64,000 nt of DNA from Ehretia macrophylla (Eukaryota > Streptophyta > Magnoliopsida > Boraginales > Ehretiaceae), in NCBI GenBank assembly GCA_037974665.1, contig CM075769.1:25173139-25237138 (forward strand). Direction: 5' to 3'. The position numbers and the translations under genes are program-made. Below, piece by piece: positions 10,975 through 23,200 of this stretch (position 1 is the stretch's first letter; each line of letters opens with the position of its first letter). The notes beneath the pieces were generated by a model. That model ran no database searches. It had not been told where the DNA came from and saw only the letters and a program-made list of their open reading frames with translations.

Positions 10975-12220
10975 GATGGCCGGTAGACCGAGGACTCGTG
11001 GTAGGCCCGAGATTGTAGAGGAGGTTCCTGGTAATGTGGCACAGGGCAGTAATAGGGGTGATGTCAGGTTAGGGGCAACAATGGATCGGATTGCAGATTT
11101 GATGGCTGGGCAGGCCCAGTTGTTAGCAGGTCAGGCTGTTCAGACTCAGGCGTTGCAGGCTCAGATACAGAATGTACAGGGAGGTAATCACGGTCGAGGT
11201 ACTATGAAGGAATTTCTGGGGTACTATCCTCCTAGATTTCAGGGAGAGCCTGATGATAGGAAGGCCGAGTCGTGGATTAGTAAGTTAGAGAAAATTTTTG
11301 ATTCTCTCGGGTACACTGATGAGAGGAAGGTGACTTGTGCTGTCTATTTGCTTGATGATGAGGCAGAGGATTGGTGGCGCACTGTGAGAGCCAGTTGGGA
11401 GACCCGGGGTGTTCCGTATGTTTGGGATACCTTTCTGACTGCTTTTAGGGATAAGTATGTACCGAGGGTTGCACGGGAGAGGAGAGAGGCTGAGTTCTTG
11501 TCTTTGGTACATGGGGATTCTATTGTGGCTCAGTATGAGGCTACATTCACTAGGTTGTCCCGGTATGCACCGGAGTTTGTAGTTGTGGAGGAGAGGAAGA
11601 CCCGTAGATTTATGTTGGGATTGAGGCCTGAGATTCAGGATGCAATGGCTCTGAATCGCTATGATATCTCTACTGTGGCTTTTGATGCAGCTTCTAGGTT
11701 AGAGAAGAGGAAAGGGGATCAGATTGTCTCCAGTCAGCCTAGTAAGAGGCCGTATCAGCCACAGGGCCAGCAGGTTATATATAGGCCTCCAGTACAGCAG
11801 GTTGTCTACAGGCCACCAGCCCAGCAGAGTTCTTATAGGCCACAGGGTCAGCAGAGTTACTATCGGCCTCAGTTTCAGCAGAGGCCATATCAGGTTCAGA
11901 CTCAGTATAGGCCAGCGCAGTCTCAGGGTCAGTACAGGCCTAGTGTGGTGAGACCTCAGCAGCAGGCTGTATCAGCTGCTTCTTCAGCTTCTGGTTCTTC
12001 TAGGGGCAATGTTAGTGCCACATCATCGCAGTGTAATTACTACAAGCGCCCAGGGCATGTGGAGTCCGACTGCAGGGTAAAGGCAGGGACATGTTTGGGT
12101 TGTGGTAGCATCGATCATAGGGCGAAGGATTGCCCTAGGTATGCGAGGACTGAGGGTCGGGCAGCGACTCAGGGTTACCAGGGTAGGCCTACGGGCAGTG
12201 TACCACAGCAGCAGCGGGTT
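10975..12220 (+). pseudogene. gag fossil of A1
   Basis: Begins [12 protein letters not shown] after a 275-bp leader. In order: a basic N-terminus, an alpha-helical stretch, the retrotransposon-gag domain with [20 protein letters not shown] and the WW-containing block, a Q/R/P-rich repeat segment ([17 protein letters not shown]), and a C-terminal zinc-knuckle region ([21 protein letters not shown]). This is the usual plan of Tekay-type gag, the particle-forming and RNA-binding protein. An earlier in-frame Met near 10922 lies in leader sequence; I prefer 10975 because A2 agrees and the conserved N-terminus starts there. Part of a broken element. Confidence 0.9.
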
Positions 12221-12244
12221 TAGGCTCGGGCTTATGTAGTTGAT

Positions 12245-15200
12245 ATGGAGGAGATGCCTGAGGAAACTGTAGTGGTGGAAGGTAACTTCCTTATACTTGA
12301 TCAACTTGTTAAAGTGCTGATTGATTCTGGTGCTACGCATTCTTTCATTACTCCTGCTTGTGTGCAACGTGTTAAATTGCAACCTGAAAGATTGCCTTAT
12401 GTGGTTGAGATTAGTACCTCTTTGACTGATAAGTATGTTACTGGCTTAGTATGTAAGGATTGTATAATACATGTTAAGGGGCATAATTTTCCTTCAGACC
12501 TTATTTTATTTCCTATCCGGGGGTATGATGTTATTCTGGGTATGGATTGGCTTTCTAAGTATGATGCCCAGTTGAACTGTAGAACCAAGGTAGTACAGTT
12601 TCGCTTGCCGGATCAGCCAGTAGTAGAGGTAGCGGGTAACCGGGGTGCTAAGACGAGTTTTGTTATCTCAGCAACTAAAGCCGTTAAGTTGGTGAGTAAG
12701 GGGTGTTCGGGTTATCTAGCTTATTTGATCAACAAGCCATCTGATAAGCTACAGCTAGAGGAAGTCCCTATTATCCGGGAATATCCTATTGTATTTCCCG
12801 AGGAGTTGCCAGGATTGCCGCCAGAGAGGAATATAGAGTTTGTGATTAATCTTGTTCCCGGTACTCAACCTATTTCTAAATCAGCGTACCGGATGGCACC
12901 AGCTGAGTTGAAGGAGTTGAACACTCAGTTACAGGAGTTATTGAAGAAAGGATTCATTCAGCAGAGTTTTTCACCTTGGGGAGCTCCTGTTTTATTTGTG
13001 AAGAAGAAGGATGGTACTTTGAGATTGTGTATTGATTACCGTGGTTTGAATCAAGTGACCATCAAGAATAAATATCCTTTGCCACTGATTAATGAGTTGT
13101 TTGATCAACTTCAGGGAGCCAAAGTCTATTCTAAATTTGATTTGAGGCAGGGGTATTATCAGCTTCGGATTCGTACGGAGGATGTTCCGAAGTCTGCCTT
13201 CAGGACTCGGTACGGGCATTATGAGTTTGTTGTTATGCCCTTTGGTTTGACTAATGCACCGACAGCATTCATGGATTTGATGCATCGAGTCTTTCAGCCG
13301 TACTTGGACCAGTTCGTGGTGATTTTTATTGATGATATCTTGGTCTATTCTAAATCTGAATCGGAGCACGAGCAACATCTACGGCTTGTATTGGAGAAGT
13401 TGCAGGAGCATCAGTTGTTTGCCAAGTTCAGCAAATGTGAATTTTGGCTGCAACGGATTTCTTTTCTTGGCCATGTTATTACACAGAGCGGTATTTCTGT
13501 AGATCCCACTAAGATTGAATCGGTGATGTCTTGGAAGCGGCCAGAGAGTGTTACTGATGTCCGTAGCTTTCTTGGCTTGGCGGGTTATTACCGTAGGTTT
13601 GTCAAGGACTTCTCGAAGATTGCGGGGCCACTATCTAAGTTGACTCAGAAACGGACTATCTTTAATTGGGATGAGAAGTGTGAGAGTGGATTTCAGGAGT
13701 TGAAAAAGAGGTTAACTACCGCTCCAGTACTTGCTCTACCAGAGAGGACCGATAATATGGTCATTTACAATGATGCATCCAAGGAGGGCTTGGGATGTGT
13801 TCTTATGCAGATGGCCGAGTTATTGCTTATGCTTCTCGAAAGTTGAAGCCTTATGAAGAAAATTATCCGACTCATGATCTTGAGTTGGTAGCAGTTGTCT
13901 TTGCACTCAAGAAGTGGCGTCATTATCTGTGGGGAAGTAAGTTTGAAATTTTCACTGATCATAAGAGTCTAAAGTACTTGTTCTCACAGAAGGAGTTGAA
14001 TATGCGCCAGCGGAGATGGATGGAGCTTCTTGGAGATTATAATTGTTCTATCAATTATCTGCCTGGAAAAGCAAATGTTGTAGCAGATGCTCTCAGCCGG
14101 AAGGCTAGTATTTCTTGTTTGGCTGTCAAGAAGTGGGAGGTTCTTGAGGAGTTTAGTTATTGGAGACCAGAGTTGACTTAGGTTGGGGTGATGTGTTCAC
14201 ATCTCCGTATTCAGCCTTTATTATTGTCTCAGATCAGGGAAGCTCAGCAACTTGATGTTAAACTTCAGAAGATCAAGGATCAGATCACGGGTGATCAGTC
14301 TGACTTCAAACTGCATGAGGACGGTATTCTTCGGTTTCGGAACAGGGTTTGTGTTCCCGATGAGCCGGGCTTGAGGCGAGGTATTCTGGAAGAAGCTCAT
14401 AATTCTAAATATACTATTCATCCCGGTGGAACCAAGATGTATCGGGATTTGAAGCAACATTACTGGTGGAACAACATGAAGAGAGAGGTTGCTCAGTTTG
14501 TGTCTAGATGTTTGACTTGTCAGAGAGTGAAAGCCGAGCATCAACGACCTGCAGGTTTGCTTCAGCCGTTGGCTATACCAGAGTGGAAATGAGAGCATAT
14601 TACGATGGACTTCGTCACAGGGTTGCCTAGATCACCGAGGGGTAATGATGCAGTTTGGGTTGTCGTGGATCGTTTGACGAAAACAGCTCATTTTATTGCA
14701 ATGAGGATAGGAGATGAGGTTACAAAGCTGACGGATCTCTATCTGGATCAGATTATTAGACTTCACGGTATTCCTTCTAGTATTGTCTCTGATCGAGATC
14801 CTCGATTTACTTCTCGTTTGTGGGAGAACTTCAGGAGACCTTAGGTACTCAGTTGAACTTCAGTACCGCATATCATCCACAGACCGACGGTCAGTCTGAG
14901 CGGACTATTCAGATTCTGGAAGATATGCTTAGGGCTTGTGTTCTGGACTTCGGGAAGAACTGGGAGAAACATCTACCACTTGCCGAGTTTGCCTATAACA
15001 ATAGTTATCAAGCTACTATTGGGATGGCACCTTTTGCAGCTCTTTACGGTCGTAAGTGCCGTTCACCTTTATATTGGGACGAGGTAGGAGAGATGAAGAC
15101 TGTTGATCCGACTATTATGCTAGAACTTCTTGAGAAGATTGAGAATGTTCAGTTAATCAGGCAGAGAATGCTTACGGCGCAGAGTAGATTCAAGAGTTAT

Positions 15201-15690
15201 GCTGATAAGTGTCGTCGAGACTTGGAGTTTGCAGTCGGAGATCGGGTTTTCTTGAAATTATCTCCTCGAAAGGGGTTTGCTCGTTATGGTAAGGGTGGTA
15301 AGCTGAGTCCGAGATTTGTTGGGCCATTTGAGATTACTGGCAGGGTTGGTAAGTTGGCATATCGGTTGGCTTTACCGGAGAACTTCTCTAATGTCCACGA
15401 TGTATTTCACGTGTCTAATTTGCGGAAATATAATCCGGATCCTTCTCATATTTTTGAGCCAGAGCCGTTACAGCTTCGAGAGAATTTGACTTATGACGAG
15501 CGTCCGATTCGTATTCTAGATCAGATGGACCGAGAGTTGAGGTCGAAGAGGATTCCGATGGTTAAGGTGTTGTGGAAGCATCACGGCATTGAGGAAGCTA
15601 CGTGGGAGAGACGAGATCAGATGCAGCAGCAATACCCAGATCTTTTCCGTACATCAAGTAAGAATTTCGAGGACGAAATTTCTATAAGGG
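12245..15690 (+). pseudogene. pol fossil of A1 (PR-RT-RNaseH-INT-chromodomain)
   Basis: Order of parts: aspartic protease with DSGATHSF (12323 on); reverse transcriptase with [23 protein letters not shown] and the FIDD catalytic box at 13325-13336; RNase H with [19 protein letters not shown] and ADALSR; integrase zinc-binding region (HPGG…CLTCQRVKAEHQ, about 14410-14550); integrase core (MDFVTGLPRSPRG, AYHPQTDGQSERT); then a chromodomain-like tail (VLWKHHGIEEATWERRDQM, 15560-15625). RT before RNase H before integrase is the Ty3/gypsy order, and the tail places it in the chromoviruses, Tekay type. Broken; not a functional gene here. Confidence 0.92.
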
Positions 15691-15698
15691 GGGGAGAA
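15686..15698 (+). other. Polypurine tract of A1
   Basis: AAGGGGGGGAGAA directly before the 3' LTR at 15699, following the GAGGACGAAATTT stretch common to this group. Confidence 0.9.
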
Positions 15699-18157
15699 TG
15701 TGAAACCCCACTTTCCTGCTTATCTCGTTTTACGTGTTATACATCGTTTTGCGTGCATATGATCTGTTTATGTGCTATAGGACCTAGAAAATTATAATTT
15801 TGATGTCAATACTCCTAATACGTGCTAAATGTGCATTCATGAAATTTTCATCAAAAACGGAGTCAGAAATTTTATCGTCGATTTTCAGTGAATAGTATTT
15901 TCGAAACACGTCCGCTAAAATTTTGAAACTGGTCTTTTTAACCCTTCTAGACCTAGTCCACGGACTTTAATAGACCTGTGTTTGATGAAAACGGTTTTAA
16001 AATCGGCTTAAGAATTTATTAGGGTTTTTACACCGACTTTTGTGAAATTCGAGTTTTAAGCCGACTCGGGTGAAATTGTTGGATTGTAAAACTTCTTGTC
16101 ACCTAAAAATAATCCACTTGAGATATCTTGGGGATTGCATAATTATTTTGAGCTTGGTGAGCAATAAAATGAGTTTAAAGTCATTAAAACACAAAAATAT
16201 TAACTTAAAATACTTTGACTTTGCAATTTTTTTATTTGACCAAGCTTTTAAATACTTCTTGTCATCAACACACACTCACACAACACAAAACACACTCCAC
16301 AAACACACACAAGGCCGAGAGAAAGAAGGAGAAAAAGCCAAAGAGATTTTCAAGCTTTTCAATCCAATTTTTCAAAGAAAAACCTAGTTTTTGTCCGTAG
16401 AACTTCTCACCGACTTGGATTCTGCTTGTTGGGCACGCATAGCACGCATTCCTAGGCTTATATCGCATCTAAGGTGAGAGAAAAATTCTAGATCTCAAAA
16501 TGTCATTTTTATACTTTTGCTCATAAATGAAAATTTAACCTTTAGAATTGAAATCTGATGATAGATTATTGCTCCTTGCATGCTAGGGATCGTTATATAC
16601 TAATACTACGAATTTCTGTCGGATGTAGCATAATTTTTATTTTCCGGGTATTTAATTTTGATTAAAATGTTCAAAGTTGAATTAAATGAGTTGTGTTGAT
16701 CGAAATCGATTGCCGTCGATTTCTAAATACTTGATAATTACGTGTTAGCGCTGTTGTAATGCCGAATTTTCGATTACATTGTTCGTGTGAAAATCCGGAA
16801 AATTCAGCCATGACATCCTAGGGTTTTAGGGTTATCGGGCATGATTTGGAGGTGTTATGGTGGATTTTCGAGAGGGCTAATGTAGTAGGTTGTATGGGTG
16901 AGTGATAGAAACTGAATTGGCAATGTTTGGATTAATAGATTGTAAGTTATGAATTTTAAAAGTTTAGGTTGTCATTCTTTAATTTCTTGAACGATGCCTT
17001 TAGATGTTTGGGTTGTGTTTGAGTGTTGCATGGTGAGTTGTTGATGAGTAATTTAGAGTTTAATTGTGTATATGATGCATGTCCGGTTAGATGGCCTACT
17101 TTGTCATCTAACTAAGTTAATTGATTGATTGATGATTATTGAGTTCGGGAATCGGGCACTTTCGTTGCTGATCTCCCAATTGATTGATTGATTATTATTG
17201 AATTCGGGAATCGGGCACTTTCGTTGCTGATCTCCCAATTGATTGATTGATTGATGATTGATGATTGATGATGATTATGGAGTCTTGGTATGTGTGTGCC
17301 ACCTCTCGGGCAGCGTTGGGCTGTCGGGTTGATAACGGCATGACTGCCATAGGCTACCCCCAGCTCGCATGACGGAGGTGTCATGGAGGGAGGGGCTAGT
17401 GAGGTACCTTGGGTGCGTGAGTAATGGGGAGTTATAAGAAGAACGGTTGAGATCGTGATGGCGTTTGGAGCTACACCAAATAGAGTATCCTTTATTGATT
17501 GGTTATATAGCTATGTGATGATAGTATTATTTGTGTTATTGTGTGTTTACTGAGTCAAAGGATTATTCCAAGGAGTTTAGTAGACCTTGTTCGAGATCTA
17601 TCAGATCCTCACTGGGCTTATGTATATAAGCTCACTTTCTATTAATGCATTCTTACAGGTGTTGCAGAGCCGGATTACGGGTACGTGCCTCCTGAAGAGG
17701 AGAATGTGGAAAATGTGCTTTACGTGGACGAGTCATATGTTCCTGAGTCTTATCCATGATTCTATGTTGTTTAATGTCATGTATATTAGCTTAATAGACT
17801 TTTATATGCTTTATGGTTCTTATTGTAATAAATGTTGAAAGATGATGATCCAAATGATGTTAACTTAGTGGCTTTCTTTTGTCTATGGTTAAGCTGTAGA
17901 TGTGTCTCAACTTATTTTTGAAATGTATGATAAGGTTGAGGTATTGTATGTTATGTTGGAACGGAGGCGTATAACGAGGATGGTTTATTGTATAATATGA
18001 TTGTGTTGTATGTTGTTGTTTGAATTGAGGAGTTGCTGGATGTATGATGTTTAATGAGGTTGGTTTGGAACCTCGGTGTCCTATTTACTGTCGTTATACT
18101 GCCGAAATTCCGTTGCGTCCTGACTGATCGTAGGAGGGGTCGTGTTGGGGCGTGACA
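15699..18157 (+). repeat. 3' LTR of A1
   Basis: 2459 bp, nearly identical to the 5' copy, with one short ATTGATG length difference in the repeat region. It ends GGGGCGTGACA and is followed by the target duplication ATTCA at 18158-18162. Hairpins H1 (17086-17112) and H4 (17614-17633) are both intact. Confidence 0.95.
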
Positions 18158-18162
18158 ATTCA

Positions 18163-20294
18163 TAAGAAATTCGAATGTTTTAAAAGTTCGATTTAATATA
18201 TTTCCTAAGTCATATGACCCATAAAAGGAATCGGGAACTTGTCATTTCGGACTTTCGAGCTCGGGAACATGCATTTGGAAAATATTTTTCAGGTCATTTG
18301 AATAGTGTTACGTACGTTACAACCTTTAATTTCAACTAGTTAGCAATTGTATGAGCTTTTAACTTAGTTGACTAGGATTTAATGGCTTTTGACCACACCT
18401 AATTACACATACTCTTGCATATAAATCTTATATAATATGTACAAGCTATTACTCAACCAAAACAAAACAAAAAAAAAAGGGTCAAAAAATCAGCCAAAAA
18501 GCACCTACGAGAATAGTAATTTTCTTGCAAAAAATTGCTATAATTGGCCATTTTCTTCCATTTCAAGCTTGAATTCAAGGGTCTAGGGCTTCTATCAACC
18601 ATTCTACAACAAGTTTTGGTGAGAGATTCATGTGTTTGTTGCATTTAAAGCTTGTTTCTATTTTTCTTGAAAATTCCTAGATTTGAATTATCTTACTATT
18701 TTATGGTTATAATTGCTTCATTTACTCCTTAATATGATTATAGAACATTCTTTATTGGTTATTTAGAGATTTTTATGGCTAGAATTGAAAAATACATGTT
18801 GGGGAAGAAGATGAATAGTGACAATGAATAGTAAAATTCGAAAATTTAGAGTTTTTGATATAATTTGTTAATTAGATTGAATTGAGGCTTCCTTTAGGAG
18901 CTTTAGACATTAGTGAAACTAGACAAAGATTTACGTGAGGTTGAATTGCCCGAAAATGAGTTAAAATGCAAAATTTGTTAACTTTAAAAAGGGAATTTTT
19001 CACGTAATGCAATCCGGGCATGTTTGAGCTTTAGATTAGGTATCCTTGGGGCATGGAAGCACTTATGGTGCTTTCGTTGCGTGAAATTGGGGTCCGATTA
19101 GGGTAGTCATAGTTAAAACCCACTCGGGGCCTTTCCGACCTTTTGCCTCCAAAGTGGGTTTTCATGGCTTTAATAAGTGACCTTTGTTATCCTTAGTGAT
19201 GTTGTATAGTGGGTTTATAGAGTCGGAGTTTTGAATTTCGTATGGAAGTAGAATTGCCTAGTTGAAAAAGGGGACTTTAGAACGAAGGTTTGAATTTGTC
19301 ATGTTTGAATAGCTAGATGACCTTAGATGTGTTAGGAAGCCTCTAAAATGTATTTATAACATGGTTTGGTTAATCGAATTAGGTAACTGTAGTTCAAATA
19401 ACTTAAGGAGCTTTTTGGTGTTTTTGTGTAATTATGCTTGGAAATGTGGGTTCATGGCATTTAGGTTTATCAAAATGTAGCTAAATGGGATTGGTAAAGT
19501 TAGATTTGAAGTTTCATATCGTACGTGAAGTTTAGAACCTAATTCGTAAGCAATTGGAAAAGAGTTTTGTTAGAATTTATATGAATTGGTTGAACTTGTT
19601 ACTTAGTTGGTTAATTGGACTACTTAATTGCTATATTTGATTTTTAATTGAGTTATATATGTTGTACTTGGGTGAATAAACATGATAATGATTCATAGGT
19701 TTTGTTATAGTTGAATTATGTTTAAGTGTTAAGCATAGTTGTCTTGATTTAATACTTAGTTTGATATTCCTTTGCAATATAAATGAAGTTGAATTAGTTA
19801 TGAAGTTAACTTGTTAAAGTTGATATAGTTAATGTCCTTGGTAAGATTAAAGAAATGTTTTAGAGTTATTCGTTTGATTACTTAGGCTATGTGGCAATAT
19901 GACATACATGAATAATATGTGGTTATTTGGGATTACGTGCTAATGTGGAGTTAATATAATCAATTGCTAAAGTGTTATACTTAAATGAATATACTAGGGA
20001 TTTGCATATTCGAGCTAAAGGAAAGTTGGAGTAACTAAGCCATTTTTACATCTTGAAGCTTGATAAAGGTGAGGGACCTGCATCCTTACGTGCATTATAG
20101 TTTATTTTTTTTTGCTAAAAGAGTATATTGTTTAGTATAATTGCGTAATTGATATATGCTTATTGTTGCTAAATTGTAATTTGGTGTAAGGACAACCTAC
20201 TTTTTGTCCTTAAATGTATTTCTTGATTATATTGTCATTGTTATCATTCTTGCATTCCATCGTGGTTGCGCAACCTCATTGTCGCGGCGGATGC
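18163..20294 (+). repeat. 3' LTR of B, second piece
   Basis: Continues B's 3' LTR after A1 and matches 4277 to about 6410 of the 5' LTR. It contains H1 at 20188-20212 (AAGGACAA pairing TTGTCCTT around CCTACTTT, a better match to the shared loop than the 5' copy) and H2 at 20264-20275 (GGTTGCGCAACC). It stops at the insertion of C, whose target GATGC is at 20290-20294. Confidence 0.92.
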
Positions 20295-23200
20295 TGTGAC
20301 ACCCGAGAACTTCAACGTACATTTATTTACTGTTGCATCTACTATTTGCGCATTTCTTCTGTGCTTTACTTGTTACTTTAAGTGGCTACTATTCATTCCA
20401 TTTTTCAACTACTTAATTATTTTGAATTAGCATTTTTCTTAAATCATATTAATTGTTTTAGGAATGAGAAAAATATGCTTTTGAGCTAAGAGCGATCGGA
20501 GCACTCGTTTAGAAAATATTTTGTCAATCTAATGAATAATATTACGTAATTTAACTTAGTATTTTAATTAGCTAGCACTCATCTTGCACCTTAGACTCGT
20601 TTTAAAGCTTATTAGACTCATTTTAGAAGACCATATATGCCCCAACTTAAACCCAACTTAATATATATCTAACCAAACACAACATAAGCTCATAACTTAG
20701 CAAAAAAAAAAGTGCAGGAATTACTGTTCAAAATCCGAACAGCCCTTAGCAGCCAAGAGGGAGATCTTTTGCTCATCAAATCCTCATTCCAAGCCAAGCC
20801 AAGCTAGGTGCAAGTGGTTTAGGGTGTTTACTTGCCTCCTAGGAGCTCCTACGCGCAATAGGTGAGGGATTTCATACCTATTTTTACATTTAAAAAATGT
20901 GACAATTTTCTTGAATTTCTTGTTTTGCTCTTAAATGCTAATGCAATGCTCAAATATGCTTATGTATGTTATATATAAGTAGTAGAGACCTAATTTATGC
21001 TATTGTTTCGTAGTTTAATTGGTTAAAATTACTTGTTGAATATTTGGCATGAATAGTGACGGGAATGTTAGGGTTTTGTGAAATTGGACTTTATAGCTTG
21101 AATCAATGATCCTAATAGGTGCTTTAGATGTTAATGAAAGTATTGTAAAGGCCTCATAACATTTAATTGCTCATAACCTAGCAAAAGAATGAAATAGCCG
21201 ACTTTTAGAAATGGGTTTCGGGGTTATCGCGAATCCGGATTGAATTGGCCTCCACATTTAGTAATCCTAGGCTATTTAGGACCTAACTAAGCTTTGCTAG
21301 CTCCCATTTGAGTCCCGGTTGAGGTACGTGTAGTACAAAGTCAAAAGAGGAAATTTGGGGCTTTCGGGCTAAATGCAGGTAATTGCGTGACTTCGATAGT
21401 CCTAAGGGTGCCTAAGGGATTAACTAGAAGTTTAGAATAGGCCGCTTGCTAATCTAGAACCATAACATGAGTTTGGAAGGAAAAAACAGGTTGAGTTACA
21501 AACGGGTTTAAGTGCAAATTCGATTGTCTCACGCTTCTAAGACCTTGTCACGACTCCTTGTGTGTTTAAATAGTTTCAAGATGTTTTGGAGCTTTTGGTA
21601 TAGTTCTATGAGAATTTTGTAAATGCCCTTTGTAATTTGCTTAATTGTTATATGAAATTGCTTCTATTGTTATTGTTATATTTGTTGTTGTTGTTAATTT
21701 GCTATCTTTGGACATGTGTAGGCTAGATGTTTGATAAAAATGCTTAATGAAGTGTGCAACAGTTATATATGCTTGAATAATGTTTAAAACTAGCTAGGAA
21801 TGTAAGGGAACCAAGCAAAATTCACGCGTGCACATATGTGTGTTCAACCGTGGCTGTCCAAATTTTCTTTCAGCAAAACTAAGGCAATTTCGAGCTTAAA
21901 ACTGTACTAATTGGAGAAGGATTAGGGGTTGAATTATATACCGTTAGAAAGCCTTACAAGTCTAATTTCTAATGCTTTTTACGGTGCATTAATTGGAGTT
22001 TTCTAGAATAAGTTATGATCATTTTAATGAGATGTGTCAGAACTGTCCTATTGCGCGAGAATCTGAATTTCATTGTTATTTTGCTAGAAGTGATGATATA
22101 TTTCAACTCTAATTGAATATCTTCGATCAAGACTTTATTGTGTAGTGTTCTTGGATGATTAGTAGCGTAATGGAGCTCTTATAATTATGTAAATTGTGAT
22201 ATAATTGAGATTGAATGAGTAAATAGAAATCATGAGTTAGTATGGAATGCAGCTGCCCTTTCCCTTGCCCTTTTACCCATCTTGCTAAAATGTGAACTCA
22301 TTTATTAAGTCATGTAGAGGTTAACTATAGGTTGAATGTCATACTACCTACATGAAAATAATTGTTTAGTTATAAATAAATGTGTTTTATATTTTTTGTT
22401 TTCCTTGAATCCTATTTTGATTGGAAATGAATACATGTGTTTTGGTGTAGCATCTATTCTTTAAGCTTATGATTTAATTTCAAATTGAAGAGTTAGTTTA
22501 ATTGTGTAGGTGTTTAGTTAGAATGTAAGTTAATTGTGAAGTAGTTATTTATTGGCTTGTTAAATGTTATCTTTAATTTGAGTTTGCTATGAAAGTGGGA
22601 TGAAATTGTTCTTATTTTCAATTGCTATCAAGTTAACGTTGAAGTTATGGATAGATAGGCTCCCTATCCCGTGTCTTACTTGTGAAATAATGAGTTATAA
22701 GTTATATTAAAGTTTGCTGAGCTAGATAATGATATGATTAGGATGGTTTGTTATTAGTTATAAAGTCTTAAATGAAACACTTATTTCTTGAATAGTTAGC
22801 TAACTAAGAACTGGAATGTTGGTTGAGTTAAATATTATGCACCTAACTTTAATATTCTAGTTGAAATACTCCCTTCTTGAGTTGTTAAGTTATCCTTTTA
22901 CTTTTAACCCTACGTCTGCTAGTGAGAAGCTTCTAACTTAGATTACTTATTTTAGGATCATGCTATGTAATATTTCCACTTGCTTAACTCATGAAATTAA
23001 TGAATTGAAATTGTGAGTTTAATTTCCTACAAGTAAATTGCTATTTATATGTGAATTATTGGATTATTAGTGGTTGTTACAAAAAAAAAGGTATTTGATT
23101 GAGCTTGTTATAAAGGTTACTTTGTAAAATATTAATATAGTTAATGCCATCTAGGAGGTTACGAAATATTTTATAGCCACAAGAATGCTTTGGTTGACTA

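Larger units (their letters stand above)
8229..18157 (+). mobile_element. Element A1: Ty3/gypsy Tekay-type chromovirus, complete ends, broken
   Basis: 9929 bp with TG…CA LTRs, perfect 5-bp target duplication ATTCA, primer site, purine tract and gag, protease, RT, RNase H, integrase and chromodomain-like fossils in the gypsy order. It sits inside B's 3' LTR. The two LTRs (2452 and 2459 bp) differ at roughly 40 places by hand count, about 1.5%, or of the order of 0.6 million years at 1.3e-8 per site per year. The coding region has about five breaks, so it is a young fossil. Its sister copy is A2. Confidence 0.95.
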